Part shown: piece by piece, positions 34,943 to 47,011 of the stretch | Layout of the letters: each line of letters begins with the position of its first letter | Numbering within the stretch: position 1 is the first letter of the stretch | Assembly: GCA_965247475.1 (NCBI GenBank) | Contig: OZ252016.1 | Span: forward strand, 682,001-746,000 | Origin: G965247475 sp965247475 | GTDB lineage: Bacteria; Chloroflexota; UBA11872 | DNA: 64,000 nt | Reading direction: 5' to 3' | Notes under the pieces: model-generated | Seen by the model: the letters and a program-made list of their open reading frames with translations, nothing else | The model's database searches: none | What the model was told of the DNA's origin: nothing | Program-made: the position numbers and the translations under genes

Positions 34943-34948
34943 GCTAGG
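34943..34948. repeat. Target site duplication, right copy (GCTAGG)
   Basis: Direct repeat of 33890-33895; it contains the thrB stop codon (TAG on the minus strand, 34944-34946). Confidence 0.85.
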
Positions 34949-35864
34949 CCTCGTCGCGCGGCTCCGCCGGACGCGCGCCCACGTCGGCCGGACCCACGAC
35001 ATAGCTCTCGCAGGCATGCCCGGCGTCGATGCAGGCGTCGGCCATCGCCCCGGCTACCGAGATCACACGCTCACGCGGCGCGAACCCGATGATCGTGGGA
35101 CCCGAGCCGCTCAGCGCCGTTCCGAATGCGCCGGCCTTCATTGCCGCCGCGCTGCTCGGTCCGAGCGCCGGATTCAGTCCCGCGCGATACGGTTGGTGAA
35201 GGAAGTCCTGGGTCGCGATCTGCAGCGCCTCGTAGTCGCCGGCCTGAAGCGCGGCGAGCAGAAGCGCGACTCGGCCGACGTTCGCGACCGCGTCCCCGCG
35301 CGGAACGGTGGGCGGCAGCACCTGCCGCGCTCGGTAGGTGGGCACGCGGTAGTCGGGGACAACCAGCACGATGCTCAAGGCCTTGGGGAACGGCACCCGC
35401 ACCGAACGAACGTCCCCATCGGTTTGCACCGTGACGACCAGCCCGCCCAGCAGCGAAGGCGCGACGTTGTCCGGGTGCCCTTCGATTTCAGCCGCGCGCC
35501 GGAGGAGCTCGGGCACCGGAACGTCCAGATCGAAGGCAAGGTTGGCCGCGACCAGTCCGCCGACGATCGCGCTCCCCGAACTGCCCAGGCCGCCCTGCGG
35601 CGGAATCATCCGGTACGCCCGCAGCTGGTAGTGACCGGCGTCGTCGGGCGCAATCGACCTGAACGCGCGAAAGGCCAGGTTTCGTCGGACGTCGCGCGGT
35701 ACGTGCTCGGGGAACTTCCCGGCGGCCTCGATCTGGTCGAACGTCGCCGGCTCGAATCGATAGACGTCTCGGAGTTCGATCGCCAGCCCCAGCGAGTCGA
35801 ACCCGGGACCGAGATTCGCTGACGACGCAGGAACCGCGACGGCCGCGCTGCGGGCGGCGGTCAC
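34944..35864 (-). CDS. thrB: Homoserine kinase
   Basis: Phosphorylates homoserine on the way to threonine. 306 residues, GHMP kinase fold: VPASSANLGPGFDSLGLAI, the ATP loop PPQGGLGSSGSAI, HPDNVAPSLLGG and the C-terminal FGTALSGSGPTIIGF. The GTG start overlaps the rodA stop as GTGA; a frame running upstream to 36323 is a shadow of rodA. It is the last gene of the cell-shape operon, an odd partner. The insertion sequence lies at its stop codon without altering the product. Confidence 0.95.
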   Translation of the reverse strand: MTAARSAAVAVPASSANLGPGFDSLGLAIELRDVYRFEPATFDQIEAAGKFPEHVPRDVRRNLAFRAFRSIAPDDAGHYQLRAYRMIPPQGGLGSSGSAIVGGLVAANLAFDLDVPVPELLRRAAEIEGHPDNVAPSLLGGLVVTVQTDGDVRSVRVPFPKALSIVLVVPDYRVPTYRARQVLPPTVPRGDAVANVGRVALLLAALQAGDYEALQIATQDFLHQPYRAGLNPALGPSSAAAMKAGAFGTALSGSGPTIIGFAPRERVISVAGAMADACIDAGHACESYVVGPADVGARPAEPRDEA

Positions 35865-37027
35865 CGATAGACCGAGCCGCGCGTGCGCAGGGTGGCCGGC
35901 ATCGTTCCCGTCACCCACTGCAGTGCTCGTTGCCGGTAGGGCGCGATCGTCCGGTGCGCCCCGATGCTCAGCAGCACCCCCAGCGACATGATCGTGACGA
36001 CCAGTGAGTTCCGGCCAAAGCTCAGCAGCGGCAGCGTAAGGCCCGTAACGGGCATGAGCCCCACGTTCATGCCGATGTTGATGAACGATTGAATGAACAG
36101 CATCGCCGCAATGCCAACCGCGATGTAGCGGCCGAAGTCGTCGGGGGCGCGGATCGCGATCCAAATGGCCTCGATGATCAGCAGCGTGAAGAACAGGATC
36201 ACGCCCAGCGCGCCTACGAATCCGAGCTGCTCGCCGAGCACCGAGAAGATGAAGTCGGTATCGCGCACCCGAAGGAATTCGAACTGCGTCTGCGTGCCCT
36301 GGCCGATGCCCTGTCCAAACCACCCGCCGGAACCGATCGAGATGCGGGCCTGGAGCACGTTGTAGCCCGCGCCCAGTGGGTCGCTGTCGGGGTTAAAGAA
36401 AGTCACGAAGCGCTCGCGCATGTAGTCCTGCGCGAAGAACCATCCAAACGGAAACGCCGCAAGCGCGATGCCCGCCGGCGCAATCAGGTGCCACCAGCGC
36501 GCGCCGGCCACGAATACCATCACGAGCCACATCGCGCCGATCACCAGCGCCGTGCCCAGGTCGGGCTCCAGAAAGATGAGCCCGACCGGCACCAGGATGA
36601 TCACCAGGCTCAGGCCCACCGTGCGGAAGGATCGGATTCGATCGACGCGCTTCGAAAGGAATCGCGCCAGGAACACCACCATCACCAGCTTCATGATTTC
36701 AGAAGGCTGCACCACGATCGGGCCGACCTCGAACCACCGGCGGGCGCCGAATCGCGGGTCGCCGAAGATCACCACGGCCACCAGCGCGATGATCGCGACG
36801 ATGAAGGCGGGCGTCGCCAGGTAGTGCAGCGCCCGGTAGTCGATCGTTGCCAAGATCAGCGCGCCGGCCAGCCCGACGATCGCGAACACGGCTTGCTGCG
36901 CGGCCTTGCCGTCCATCCCTTCTACCCCGGCCGGCGTCGTGGTGGAGAGCATCAGGATTCCAGCCGCCACCAAGGCGGCTGCCGGCAGCACCAGCGCCCA
37001 TTCCACTCGTCGAATCTTCGCGATCAC
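35861..37027 (-). CDS. rodA: Peptidoglycan glycosyltransferase RodA (SEDS family)
   Basis: Polytopic glycan polymerase of the elongasome. 388 residues with about ten helices. SEDS motifs: ARRWFEVGPIVVQPSEIMKL, FLEPDLGTALV, GAGYNVLQARISIGSGGWFGQG, DFIFSVLGEQLGFVG and TGLTLPLLSFG. The GTG start overlaps the mrdA stop as GTGA. Pairing with PBP2 in the mre operon favours RodA over FtsW. Confidence 0.95.
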   Translation of the reverse strand: MIAKIRRVEWALVLPAAALVAAGILMLSTTTPAGVEGMDGKAAQQAVFAIVGLAGALILATIDYRALHYLATPAFIVAIIALVAVVIFGDPRFGARRWFEVGPIVVQPSEIMKLVMVVFLARFLSKRVDRIRSFRTVGLSLVIILVPVGLIFLEPDLGTALVIGAMWLVMVFVAGARWWHLIAPAGIALAAFPFGWFFAQDYMRERFVTFFNPDSDPLGAGYNVLQARISIGSGGWFGQGIGQGTQTQFEFLRVRDTDFIFSVLGEQLGFVGALGVILFFTLLIIEAIWIAIRAPDDFGRYIAVGIAAMLFIQSFINIGMNVGLMPVTGLTLPLLSFGRNSLVVTIMSLGVLLSIGAHRTIAPYRQRALQWVTGTMPATLRTRGSVYR

Positions 37028-38979
37028 CGCACTAGCTGCCGATCGGGCGGTACGAAATCCGGTCGTTGCTGCGGCAGCGGCGGCATCTCGCCGCTCATCA
37101 GATAGTCGACGATGTCCCGCGCGATGGGCGCGGCCGCGAACGAGCCCTCGCCCCCGTCGCGAACGAGTATCGCAAACGCGTATTCGGGCGCGTGCGCGGG
37201 CGCATACCCCGCGAACCACGCGTGGCTGGGCAGCTTCCCGTCACCACTCCTTCGCCCGCTGTATTCGGCGGTGCCGGTCTTGCCGGCAACCGTCGCAAAC
37301 GCCGATCGGGCTCGCGCGCCGGTGCCGTCGCTCCCGTTGACGGCTTCGACCAGCCCATCTTGAATCAACCCAAGATTGGTTGCGGACAGCGGCAATCGAC
37401 TGCGCTCCACAACTGGGACCCGGCGGACGACGTCACCGTTCGAGTCGATGACCCGATCGACCAGCCGGCTCTGCATGACGTGACCTCCATTGCCGATGGA
37501 CGCGTACATGAGCGCGATCTGCAGCGGGGTCACCTGGACGAGCCCCTGGCCGATCGCCGCGTGATAGGTGTCGCCGGTCACCCATGGCTGGCCGAGGTTC
37601 TCGCGTTTCCACTCGGCCGTGGGGACGAGTCCCGCGGCTTCGCCGGGGAGCTGAATCCCGCTCCGCCTGCCAAACCCGAATGCCTGCTCGAAGGTGGACA
37701 GTCGGCGATTGCCGACGCCGCTGAGGTTGGTGTACGGGTTGCCGCCCGAGACGTTGTAGAAGTAGATGTTGCACGACTCGGCGATGCCGCGCTGCAGATC
37801 GACCAGCCCGTGTCCCGTCGGCAGCCAGTCGTCGAAGGTCCACCCGCTGGGCAGGACCAGGCGCCCTTCGCAGAGGATCTTCGTCCACGGCAGCACCACG
37901 CCCCATTCCAGCGCCGCGCCGGCCGCGATCATCTTGTAGGTGGAACCGGGCGGATAGAGGCCCGACACGGCATGGTTGATCAGCGGTCGCCGCGGGTCGC
38001 TCACCAACCGATCGAACTCGTCCCCGACGGCGCCGCGCGAAAAGAGATTGTTGTCGTAGTCAGGAAGGCTGATCAACGCCACCACATCCCCAGTGGAGGG
38101 TCGCACCACGACGACCGCGCCGGCGCCGTCCTCGCGCAGCGCTAGGTGGCGCGCCAGGACCTCTCGAATGGCGCGCTGCTCCGGGACGGAGATCGTGAGG
38201 ACCGTGTTGGCGCCCTCGGTGGGCGGCTCGGACGTTACCTCTCGGAGCTCCCGACCCAACGCATCGATCTCGATCATTCGCTGACCGTTGGATCCGCGTA
38301 GGTCGACCTGAAAGCTCCGCTCGATGCCCGACAGTCCGACTTCCTCGTCGTAGCTCACGCCTTCCGTCTGATAGGCCTCGACCTCCTCCGCCGGAATCGG
38401 GCCCGCGAACCCAAGGATGTGCCCGAAGATGTCGCCGTACGGATAGGCGCGCTGCATGATCGCGCGGACGCTGACGCCCGGAAGGTCGCGGCGTCGCTCC
38501 TCGATGGCCAGCGCCGCCTCGCGCGGGAGGCCGGATGCCACGCGGGTCGGCCGGCCCGGGTCCTCGCGCGCGACCTCCAGCTTGAAGCGGAGGTCCGCCG
38601 CGCGCTCGCCGGTAAGCGCCGCGAGGTTGGAAATGATCGCCCCTTCGTGTTCCGGTGGAATGTCGGCGGGCGCGACCCATACGCTGAACACCGGGAGATT
38701 TCGTACCAGCGGCTCGCGATCGCGGTCGTAGATGAGCCCGCGGACCGGGCGAACCGGCTCCGTGCGCGATCGGTTCCGAGCCGCTTGGTCGCGGTAGGTG
38801 TCGGTGTCGATCACCTGCAGCTGCCACAGCCGCCCGGCCAGCGCGGCGTTGCCCGCCAGCACCGCGCCTCCCAGGATCAGCGCGCGCCGCGTGTTGTTGG
38901 GGGGACGCCCCGTCGCGCCGAGGTCGGCTGGACCCCCTGCGCCTCCCCAGTCTGGCTCACCGTTCGCCGCGGATCGCAT
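37024..38979 (-). CDS. mrdA: Penicillin-binding protein 2 (elongation transpeptidase)
   Basis: Cross-links peptidoglycan during side-wall growth, with RodA. 651 residues: a cytosolic tail, one membrane anchor (ALILGGAVLAGNAALAGRLW), a pedestal domain with RGLIYDRDREPLV, and the transpeptidase with PPGSTYKMI (SxxK Ser), AESCNIYF (SxN) and AGKTGTAEY (KTG). GIERSFQVDLRG matches class B PBP2. The ATG is 6 bases after the mreD stop. Confidence 0.96.
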   Translation of the reverse strand: MRSAANGEPDWGGAGGPADLGATGRPPNNTRRALILGGAVLAGNAALAGRLWQLQVIDTDTYRDQAARNRSRTEPVRPVRGLIYDRDREPLVRNLPVFSVWVAPADIPPEHEGAIISNLAALTGERAADLRFKLEVAREDPGRPTRVASGLPREAALAIEERRRDLPGVSVRAIMQRAYPYGDIFGHILGFAGPIPAEEVEAYQTEGVSYDEEVGLSGIERSFQVDLRGSNGQRMIEIDALGRELREVTSEPPTEGANTVLTISVPEQRAIREVLARHLALREDGAGAVVVVRPSTGDVVALISLPDYDNNLFSRGAVGDEFDRLVSDPRRPLINHAVSGLYPPGSTYKMIAAGAALEWGVVLPWTKILCEGRLVLPSGWTFDDWLPTGHGLVDLQRGIAESCNIYFYNVSGGNPYTNLSGVGNRRLSTFEQAFGFGRRSGIQLPGEAAGLVPTAEWKRENLGQPWVTGDTYHAAIGQGLVQVTPLQIALMYASIGNGGHVMQSRLVDRVIDSNGDVVRRVPVVERSRLPLSATNLGLIQDGLVEAVNGSDGTGARARSAFATVAGKTGTAEYSGRRSGDGKLPSHAWFAGYAPAHAPEYAFAILVRDGGEGSFAAAPIARDIVDYLMSGEMPPLPQQRPDFVPPDRQLVR

Positions 38980-38985
38980 GACTCT

Positions 38986-39555
38986 CTACCTTCCGATGCC
39001 CTTGAAGCGGGGACCCGGCATCGGACGCGTCCATCTGTGGAATTGGCGGACGAACGGAAACAGCACGATCGCGGCCGCGACGTTGAGCGCCGCCGCTGGC
39101 AGGAGCCGGATCGCAACCTGCATGATCCAATCGATCTGAAACCCCTGAATCTGGAGCATCAGGATCAACGCAGGGTAGTAGACGATCGTCGCGAGCGCGG
39201 TTGCCAGGATCGGAAACACCAGATGCGTCCGGTCCAGCCCCAGTCCGATGCGCCCGGTTGCGTACGCGATCACCGTGAACAGCAGCGCGTTCGTACCCAG
39301 CGGCGCCGTTGAGAACAGGTCGAGCAACAGTCCGCCGCCGAAGCCCCAGGCAAGCGCGCGCGGGCCAACGTGCATGCTGGCGAATACGACCACCGACACC
39401 AGAACCAATGACGGGCGTGCGCCAAACACCGGGAAGAATGGCAATACGCCGGTTTGCAGCAGGGCGAGCAGCGCGACGAACAGCGCCGCGGCCACCGAAC
39501 TGGGCCTCGCGACCCACCGCATCCATCCAGTCGACTGCGGCGCCCGCGCGATCAT
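38986..39555 (-). CDS. mreD: Rod shape-determining membrane protein MreD
   Basis: 189 residues with five to six membrane helices. PSLVLVSVVVFASMHVGPRALAWG and GFGGGLLLDLFSTAPLGTNALLF match the conserved MreD region. It bridges MreC to the rest of the elongasome. The ATG overlaps the mreC stop as ATGA. Confidence 0.9.
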   Translation of the reverse strand: MIARAPQSTGWMRWVARPSSVAAALFVALLALLQTGVLPFFPVFGARPSLVLVSVVVFASMHVGPRALAWGFGGGLLLDLFSTAPLGTNALLFTVIAYATGRIGLGLDRTHLVFPILATALATIVYYPALILMLQIQGFQIDWIMQVAIRLLPAAALNVAAAIVLFPFVRQFHRWTRPMPGPRFKGIGR

Positions 39556-40379
39556 GCGGGCGCCTCCGCCTGCTGGCCGAGAATCACCTGCACGAGGTGC
39601 AGGCGATCGGGGCGGATGAACGGTTCCACGATCGCCTCGCGAAAAACCGTGGCGGCCGAGCGCTCGATCGAGCGCACCTGCCCGATCGGGATTCCGCGCG
39701 GGAACCCGCCGCCCAAGCCTGACGTGACCACGAAGTCGCCTACCGTCACCGGCTGCTCCGGTTCGATGCGCCGCATCACCAGCGAACCCGCGCCCTCGCC
39801 GTCGAGGATCCCATCCGCTTCGGTCTCCGGTCCCTGTGCCACCACGCTCACGGAACTCATGGTGCTGTAAACCGGAAGCACGTCGGCGGAGGTGTCGGTA
39901 ACGCTCGTGATGCGGCCGGCCAGGCTCCCGTTCGCGACCACCGCCATCCCCACCCGGATTCCGGACGAGGCGCCACGGTCGATGATGATCGTCTCCAGCA
40001 CGTCCAGGCTGTCGCGTGCGACAACCGGCGCGGTCACCACCGCGTATTCGGGGTGGTCGCCCACGAACTCGAGCGCCTCGCGGAGCAGCTCGTTCTCTCG
40101 CGCGGTGCTCTGCATACGGGCCACCGCCGCCTCCAGTTCGGCCACGTCCGCGCGCAGCACCTCATTCTCCTCGCGCAGCTCACCAAACTGCTGCAGGTCC
40201 GCGATCGTGTTCGAGATTCCGGTGCCGAGCGCGTTGAAGGCGCCCCGGATCGGCGCCGTCGCCCGCTGGGCCAGTCCTTCGATCGGTACCGTGACGCCTG
40301 TGTTGTGCAAGACCGAGAGCACCACGGCGGCCACTACCAGCCCTAGCAACAGGACGACCGAACGCTGCCCCCCTGGCAT
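39552..40379 (-). CDS. mreC: Cell shape-determining protein MreC
   Basis: Membrane-anchored periplasmic scaffold that activates PBP2. 275 residues: an N-terminal anchor (VVLLLGLVVAAVVLSVLHN), a coiled coil around 60-95 (FGELREENEVLRADVAELEAAV), then the beta-barrel domain with IIDRGASSGIRVGMAVVANGSLAGRI and VVTSGLGGGFPRGIPIGQV. 12 bases after the mreB stop. Confidence 0.94.
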   Translation of the reverse strand: MPGGQRSVVLLLGLVVAAVVLSVLHNTGVTVPIEGLAQRATAPIRGAFNALGTGISNTIADLQQFGELREENEVLRADVAELEAAVARMQSTARENELLREALEFVGDHPEYAVVTAPVVARDSLDVLETIIIDRGASSGIRVGMAVVANGSLAGRITSVTDTSADVLPVYSTMSSVSVVAQGPETEADGILDGEGAGSLVMRRIEPEQPVTVGDFVVTSGLGGGFPRGIPIGQVRSIERSAATVFREAIVEPFIRPDRLHLVQVILGQQAEAPA

Positions 40380-40391
40380 TGGCGCTACGGG

Positions 40392-41447
<1,056 letters not shown>

Positions 41448-41508
41448 GCGTCAGCCGCCGCGTCCCGGGCCGACCGTAGGCCCGCGGAGAGCTCGCACAT
41501 CGACACTC

Positions 41509-41539
41509 AGCATAGCGAGATCGCGGCCCACTAGGTCAA
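41509..41539 (-). promoter_or_regulatory. Candidate promoter of the mreB operon
   Basis: TTGACC (41534-41539) and TATGCT (41509-41514) on the minus strand with a 19-base spacer, 62 bases before ATG 41447. The spacing is longer than ideal. Confidence 0.4.
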
Positions 41540-41593
41540 ATCTCCCTACGATTCGGGCGTTTGAAGAGCCCGAGGCGGTTCGAAACCGGCCGT

Positions 41594-44014
41594 CTAGCCG
41601 CCGGCCGCCAGCGCGTGATTCAGTGCGTCCGGCACGGTATTCGCCAGGACGAAGTCTAGATCGCGCCGCACGTCGTCAGGAAGCTCATCAATATCTTGGC
41701 GGTTGCTGTGCGGCAGCAGAAACGTCCCGATCCCGGCACGATGCGCCGCCAGGACCTTCTCCTTGACCTGGGTAACCGGCAGCACCCGTCCCCGTAACGT
41801 GATTTCCCCCGTCATCGTCACGTCGCGGCGGACTTTGCGGTTCGCCAGCGCCGAAACCAACGCCGCCACGATCGCGACTCCCGCCGACGGCCCGTCCTTG
41901 GGCAGCGCGCCCGACGGCACGTGCACATGCACGTCCAAGCTGGTGAAGTCGGTGTCCCCGAAACCAAACTCGTCGGCGTTTGCACGCGCGAACGTCAACG
42001 CCGCGTGTGCCGATTCCTTGATCACATCTCCCAGCAACCCGGTCAGGGTCACCTTTCCCTTGCCCCGTGAGACGGAAACCTCGATCGGGAGCAGTTCGCT
42101 GCCGACGGGGGTGCCGAACACGGCCGTCGCCACCGCGACCGCGTCCTCCGGCTCGGCCGCGCCGTAGCGATGGCGGGGCGCACCGAGATCGCTCGCGAGC
42201 GACGCGGGCGTGGTGACCCACGGGCCCGCCTCGCCCTCGGCCCAGGCCAGCGCACGCTTTCGCGCCACCGTGGCGATCGATCGCTCCAGCTCGCGAACAC
42301 CGGCCTCGCGCGTGTACTCCCGGATGATGCGGGTCAGCGCGTCACGATCGAACGTCAGCGAGTCCGTCGCCAGCCCGTGCTCTCGCAGCTGTCGGGGCAC
42401 GAGAAACAGCTGCGCGATCTGCAGCTTCTCGTCTTCCGCGTACCCCGGAAGCTCGATCACCTCCATGCGGTCCACCAGCGCCGGCGGCAAGCCATCGAGC
42501 GTGTTCGCAGTGGCCACGAACATCACGTGCCGGAGGTCGTACGCGAGCTCGAGGTAGTGATCGCTAAAGCCATGGTTCTGCTCCGGGTCGAGCACTTCCA
42601 GCAGCGCCGCCGCGGGGTCCCCTCGGAAATCCAACCCCAGCTTGTCGATCTCATCGATCATGAACACGGGATTCACGGTGCCCGCCTCGCGCATCTTCTG
42701 CAGAATGCGGCCGGGCATCGAGCCGATGTAGGTCATGCGGTGCCCGCGGATCTCGGCCTCGTCGCGAACGCCGCCTAGCGAGACGCGCACGAACTTGCGG
42801 TTGAGCGCCGTGGCGATTGACTGACCCAGGCTCGTCTTGCCCACGCCAGGCGGGCCGACGAAACACAGGATCGGACTGCGCGAGCGGCGCGCGAGACGCC
42901 GGACCGCGATGTACTCCAGCAACCGCTCCTTGACCGCGGTCAGCCCGTAGTGATCGGCGTCGAGCACATCCGCGGCCGCCGCGACATCCGCCTTGTCGCG
43001 CGTCCGCCGCTTCCAGGGAAGCTCGGTCAGCCATTCCAGGTAGTTGCGCAGCATGCTGATCTCAGGCGAGCCGTGCGGCAGCGCGTTGAGGCGGTCGAGC
43101 TCGCGCAGCCCTCGCTCGCGCACCGCGGCGGGATAGGCGGCGGATTCCAGTTTCTCGCGCATGGACGCCAGCTCGGCGTCCTGCGTGCTCGCATCGCCGA
43201 GCTCCGCCGTGATCGCCCGCAGCTGCTCACGCAGGAAGTACTCGCGCTGCTCCGCATCGACGTCCGCGCGAACGTTCTCACGGATCTCCTGCTCCATCGT
43301 GAGCATCTCGATCTCTCGGTCGATAACCGCGCGGACTTCCGTCAGCCGCTCGGCGACATCCCGTGTCTCGAGCAGTCGCTGGTGCGCGGCCGGGGAAAGC
43401 GGCAGCGCGGCTGCCACCGAGTCCGCCATCAGCCCCGGTGAATTGGCGTTCATGGCGCGGATGTGCGCTTCTTCTGGAATCGAGTCGCTCAGCTGCACAA
43501 CTCGCTCGAAGAGCCGTAGGACCGACGGCATCCGCTCGCGGGCGCCAGCCGGGTCTTCGTCGAGATCCTCGACCGGCTCCACGGCGACGCGCAGGAACGG
43601 AGTCTCCCCGGCCGGCTCGACCGCCCGAACGCGCGCGAGCCCCTCGACCAGCACGCTGGTCGTCCCGTCCGGCAACCGCAGCATCCGGGCGATCTTGGCC
43701 TCGACTCCCACCTCGTGGAGGTCGGCGAACTTCACGTCCTCTTCTTCGGGGCGCTTCTGTGCCACCACGAATACGCGCCGATCGCGCGCGAGCGCATCCT
43801 CGATCGCCCCGACCGACGGTTCCCGAACCACGAGGAACGGGCTCAGCGCCTCCGGTATTGGGTACAGGTACTCGCCCCGCAGTGGCAGCACCGGAAGAAT
43901 CCGCGCGGGCGCTGCGGCATCCGACTCCTTCGACCGGCCGCGCGCGCGGCCGCCGCCGCCCCTCTCAGCGGGCGCCCGTGCCCACATCTCGTGCCCGTCG
44001 AGCCCGCGCCTCAC
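41594..44014 (-). CDS. lon: ATP-dependent protease Lon
   Basis: Cytosolic AAA+ protease that degrades damaged and regulatory proteins. 806 residues: a Lon N-terminal substrate domain (LPLRGEYLYPIPEALSPFLV), a helical linker, the ATPase with GPPGVGKTS and FMIDEIDKL, then the protease with S710 (DGPSAGVAI) and K753 (VKEKVLAAHR) as the catalytic dyad. The first 35 residues are Arg/Gly-rich and not conserved. The GTG start overlaps the PHP gene stop as GTGA. Confidence 0.96.
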   Translation of the reverse strand: MRRGLDGHEMWARAPAERGGGGRARGRSKESDAAAPARILPVLPLRGEYLYPIPEALSPFLVVREPSVGAIEDALARDRRVFVVAQKRPEEEDVKFADLHEVGVEAKIARMLRLPDGTTSVLVEGLARVRAVEPAGETPFLRVAVEPVEDLDEDPAGARERMPSVLRLFERVVQLSDSIPEEAHIRAMNANSPGLMADSVAAALPLSPAAHQRLLETRDVAERLTEVRAVIDREIEMLTMEQEIRENVRADVDAEQREYFLREQLRAITAELGDASTQDAELASMREKLESAAYPAAVRERGLRELDRLNALPHGSPEISMLRNYLEWLTELPWKRRTRDKADVAAAADVLDADHYGLTAVKERLLEYIAVRRLARRSRSPILCFVGPPGVGKTSLGQSIATALNRKFVRVSLGGVRDEAEIRGHRMTYIGSMPGRILQKMREAGTVNPVFMIDEIDKLGLDFRGDPAAALLEVLDPEQNHGFSDHYLELAYDLRHVMFVATANTLDGLPPALVDRMEVIELPGYAEDEKLQIAQLFLVPRQLREHGLATDSLTFDRDALTRIIREYTREAGVRELERSIATVARKRALAWAEGEAGPWVTTPASLASDLGAPRHRYGAAEPEDAVAVATAVFGTPVGSELLPIEVSVSRGKGKVTLTGLLGDVIKESAHAALTFARANADEFGFGDTDFTSLDVHVHVPSGALPKDGPSAGVAIVAALVSALANRKVRRDVTMTGEITLRGRVLPVTQVKEKVLAAHRAGIGTFLLPHSNRQDIDELPDDVRRDLDFVLANTVPDALNHALAAGG

Positions 44015-44697
44015 CGGATGACCAACGCCTCCGGCAACCCCTTGCCGAGCCTTCCCAGCAAGTCGATGGGATTGATCTCCAGAGCCACCTCGGTCTCGTC
44101 GGCGTTGAGCCCGGCGCCCCGCGCGACGCGGCGCGCGAGCGCCTCCGACAACAGGTCACCGGGCGCGTGCGCGTCGCTGTTCACCAGCATTTGCACGCCG
44201 GCCTCACGACTGACATTTGCAAGATGGCCGTTCGTCAGGGAGTGCCCCCGCCGCGCCGACAGCTCCACCATCGTCCTGGTCTCGCGCGCCGTCTGCGCCA
44301 GCTCCGGGCTCAGCAGGCCAGGATGCACGAGCACATGCACATACTCGGACTCGATCGCCGCTCGGTTTGTCCCGGCTTCGACCGGTTCGACGATCGTCTC
44401 GCCATGCACGCACACCAATTCCGCGCCGGCGTCGGCCGCCTGCCGAGCGACTTGGTTGATGGCCGCGGGTGGAACGTGCGTGATCTCGACGCCCGTGATG
44501 CACACCAAGCCCCACTCCTGCTCGGCGATGCGGCAGTCGCGCTTGACCGCCGCGACCATGCTCTCCAGGTTCGCCGGGCTGGCATGGTCGGTGATCGCCA
44601 CGGCCGTGTACCCCTGCGCGTGGCAACGGCGCAACAGTTCCATCGGCAACAGCACGCCGTCGCTCAGGAATGTATGGGTCTGGAAGTCGAACAGCAT
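44011..44697 (-). CDS. PHP-domain phosphoesterase (histidinol phosphatase/YcdX-like)
   Basis: 228 residues with the PHP metal-binding pattern: FDFQTHTFLSDG at the N-terminus, AITDHA, ITGVEITHV, LVCVHGE, HVLVHPGLLS and VNSDAHAPGDLLS. The family hydrolyses phosphate esters or nucleic acid ends; the substrate is not determined. It is translationally linked to lon and divergent from acs. Confidence 0.85.
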   Translation of the reverse strand: MLFDFQTHTFLSDGVLLPMELLRRCHAQGYTAVAITDHASPANLESMVAAVKRDCRIAEQEWGLVCITGVEITHVPPAAINQVARQAADAGAELVCVHGETIVEPVEAGTNRAAIESEYVHVLVHPGLLSPELAQTARETRTMVELSARRGHSLTNGHLANVSREAGVQMLVNSDAHAPGDLLSEALARRVARGAGLNADETEVALEINPIDLLGRLGKGLPEALVIR

Positions 44698-44767
44698 GGG
44701 TTTGCCAAAGGCGCTGCGCTGACGCAGCCCTCGATTCTAGGCGCCGCGGACGACACTCGACAATAGG

Positions 44768-44812
44768 CCGATCGGCCTCACAAAGATCGTTACCAAGCGT
44801 GAGGCTGATCGG
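44768..44812. promoter_or_regulatory. Candidate operator: 14-bp inverted repeat before acs
   Basis: CCGATCGGCCTCAC (44768-44781) and GTGAGGCTGATCGG (44799-44812) are inverted repeats matching at 13 of 14 positions with a 17-base spacer. The right arm ends 4 bases before a perfect TTGACA. The arrangement suits binding of a dimeric regulator controlling acs, the PHP-lon pair, or both. Confidence 0.5.
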
Positions 44813-44816
44813 CGGG

Positions 44817-44846
44817 TTGACAGTCATTCGAGCGGCTTCATAGCCT
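44817..44846 (+). promoter_or_regulatory. Candidate acs promoter
   Basis: TTGACA at 44817-44822 and a weak TAGCCT at 44841-44846, 18 bases apart, 35 bases before the ATG. Confidence 0.45.
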
Positions 44847-44881
44847 CGCCCGGCTTCTTGGGTCCGAGGGGGACGGGGGCG

Positions 44882-46882
<2,001 letters not shown>

Positions 46883-46934
46883 GGCAATCCGGCGCCCGAC
46901 CCGCACGTTTCGGGACTCACGTTTTCGAACCGCG

Positions 46935-46940
46935 TATCAT
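46935..46940 (+). promoter_or_regulatory. Candidate -10 box (TATCAT) for the cytochrome gene
   Basis: TATCAT 72 bases before the ATG at 47012; no clear -35. The 129-base gap after acs shows no strong terminator. Confidence 0.3.
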
Positions 46941-47011
46941 TGGCTTCGATCTTTGCGTGCCCGAGGGCACACAGGCAGGCGCGCGCTCCGCCTAACCGGA
47001 GAGACACCCGT

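Noticed and set aside
34944..36323. 459-residue version of thrB
   Set aside because: The first 153 residues are a shadow of rodA; the GHMP kinase begins at GTG 35864.
41550..41593. Terminator between lon and mreB
   Set aside because: Only 4-5 bp stems with no T-tract; too weak to call.
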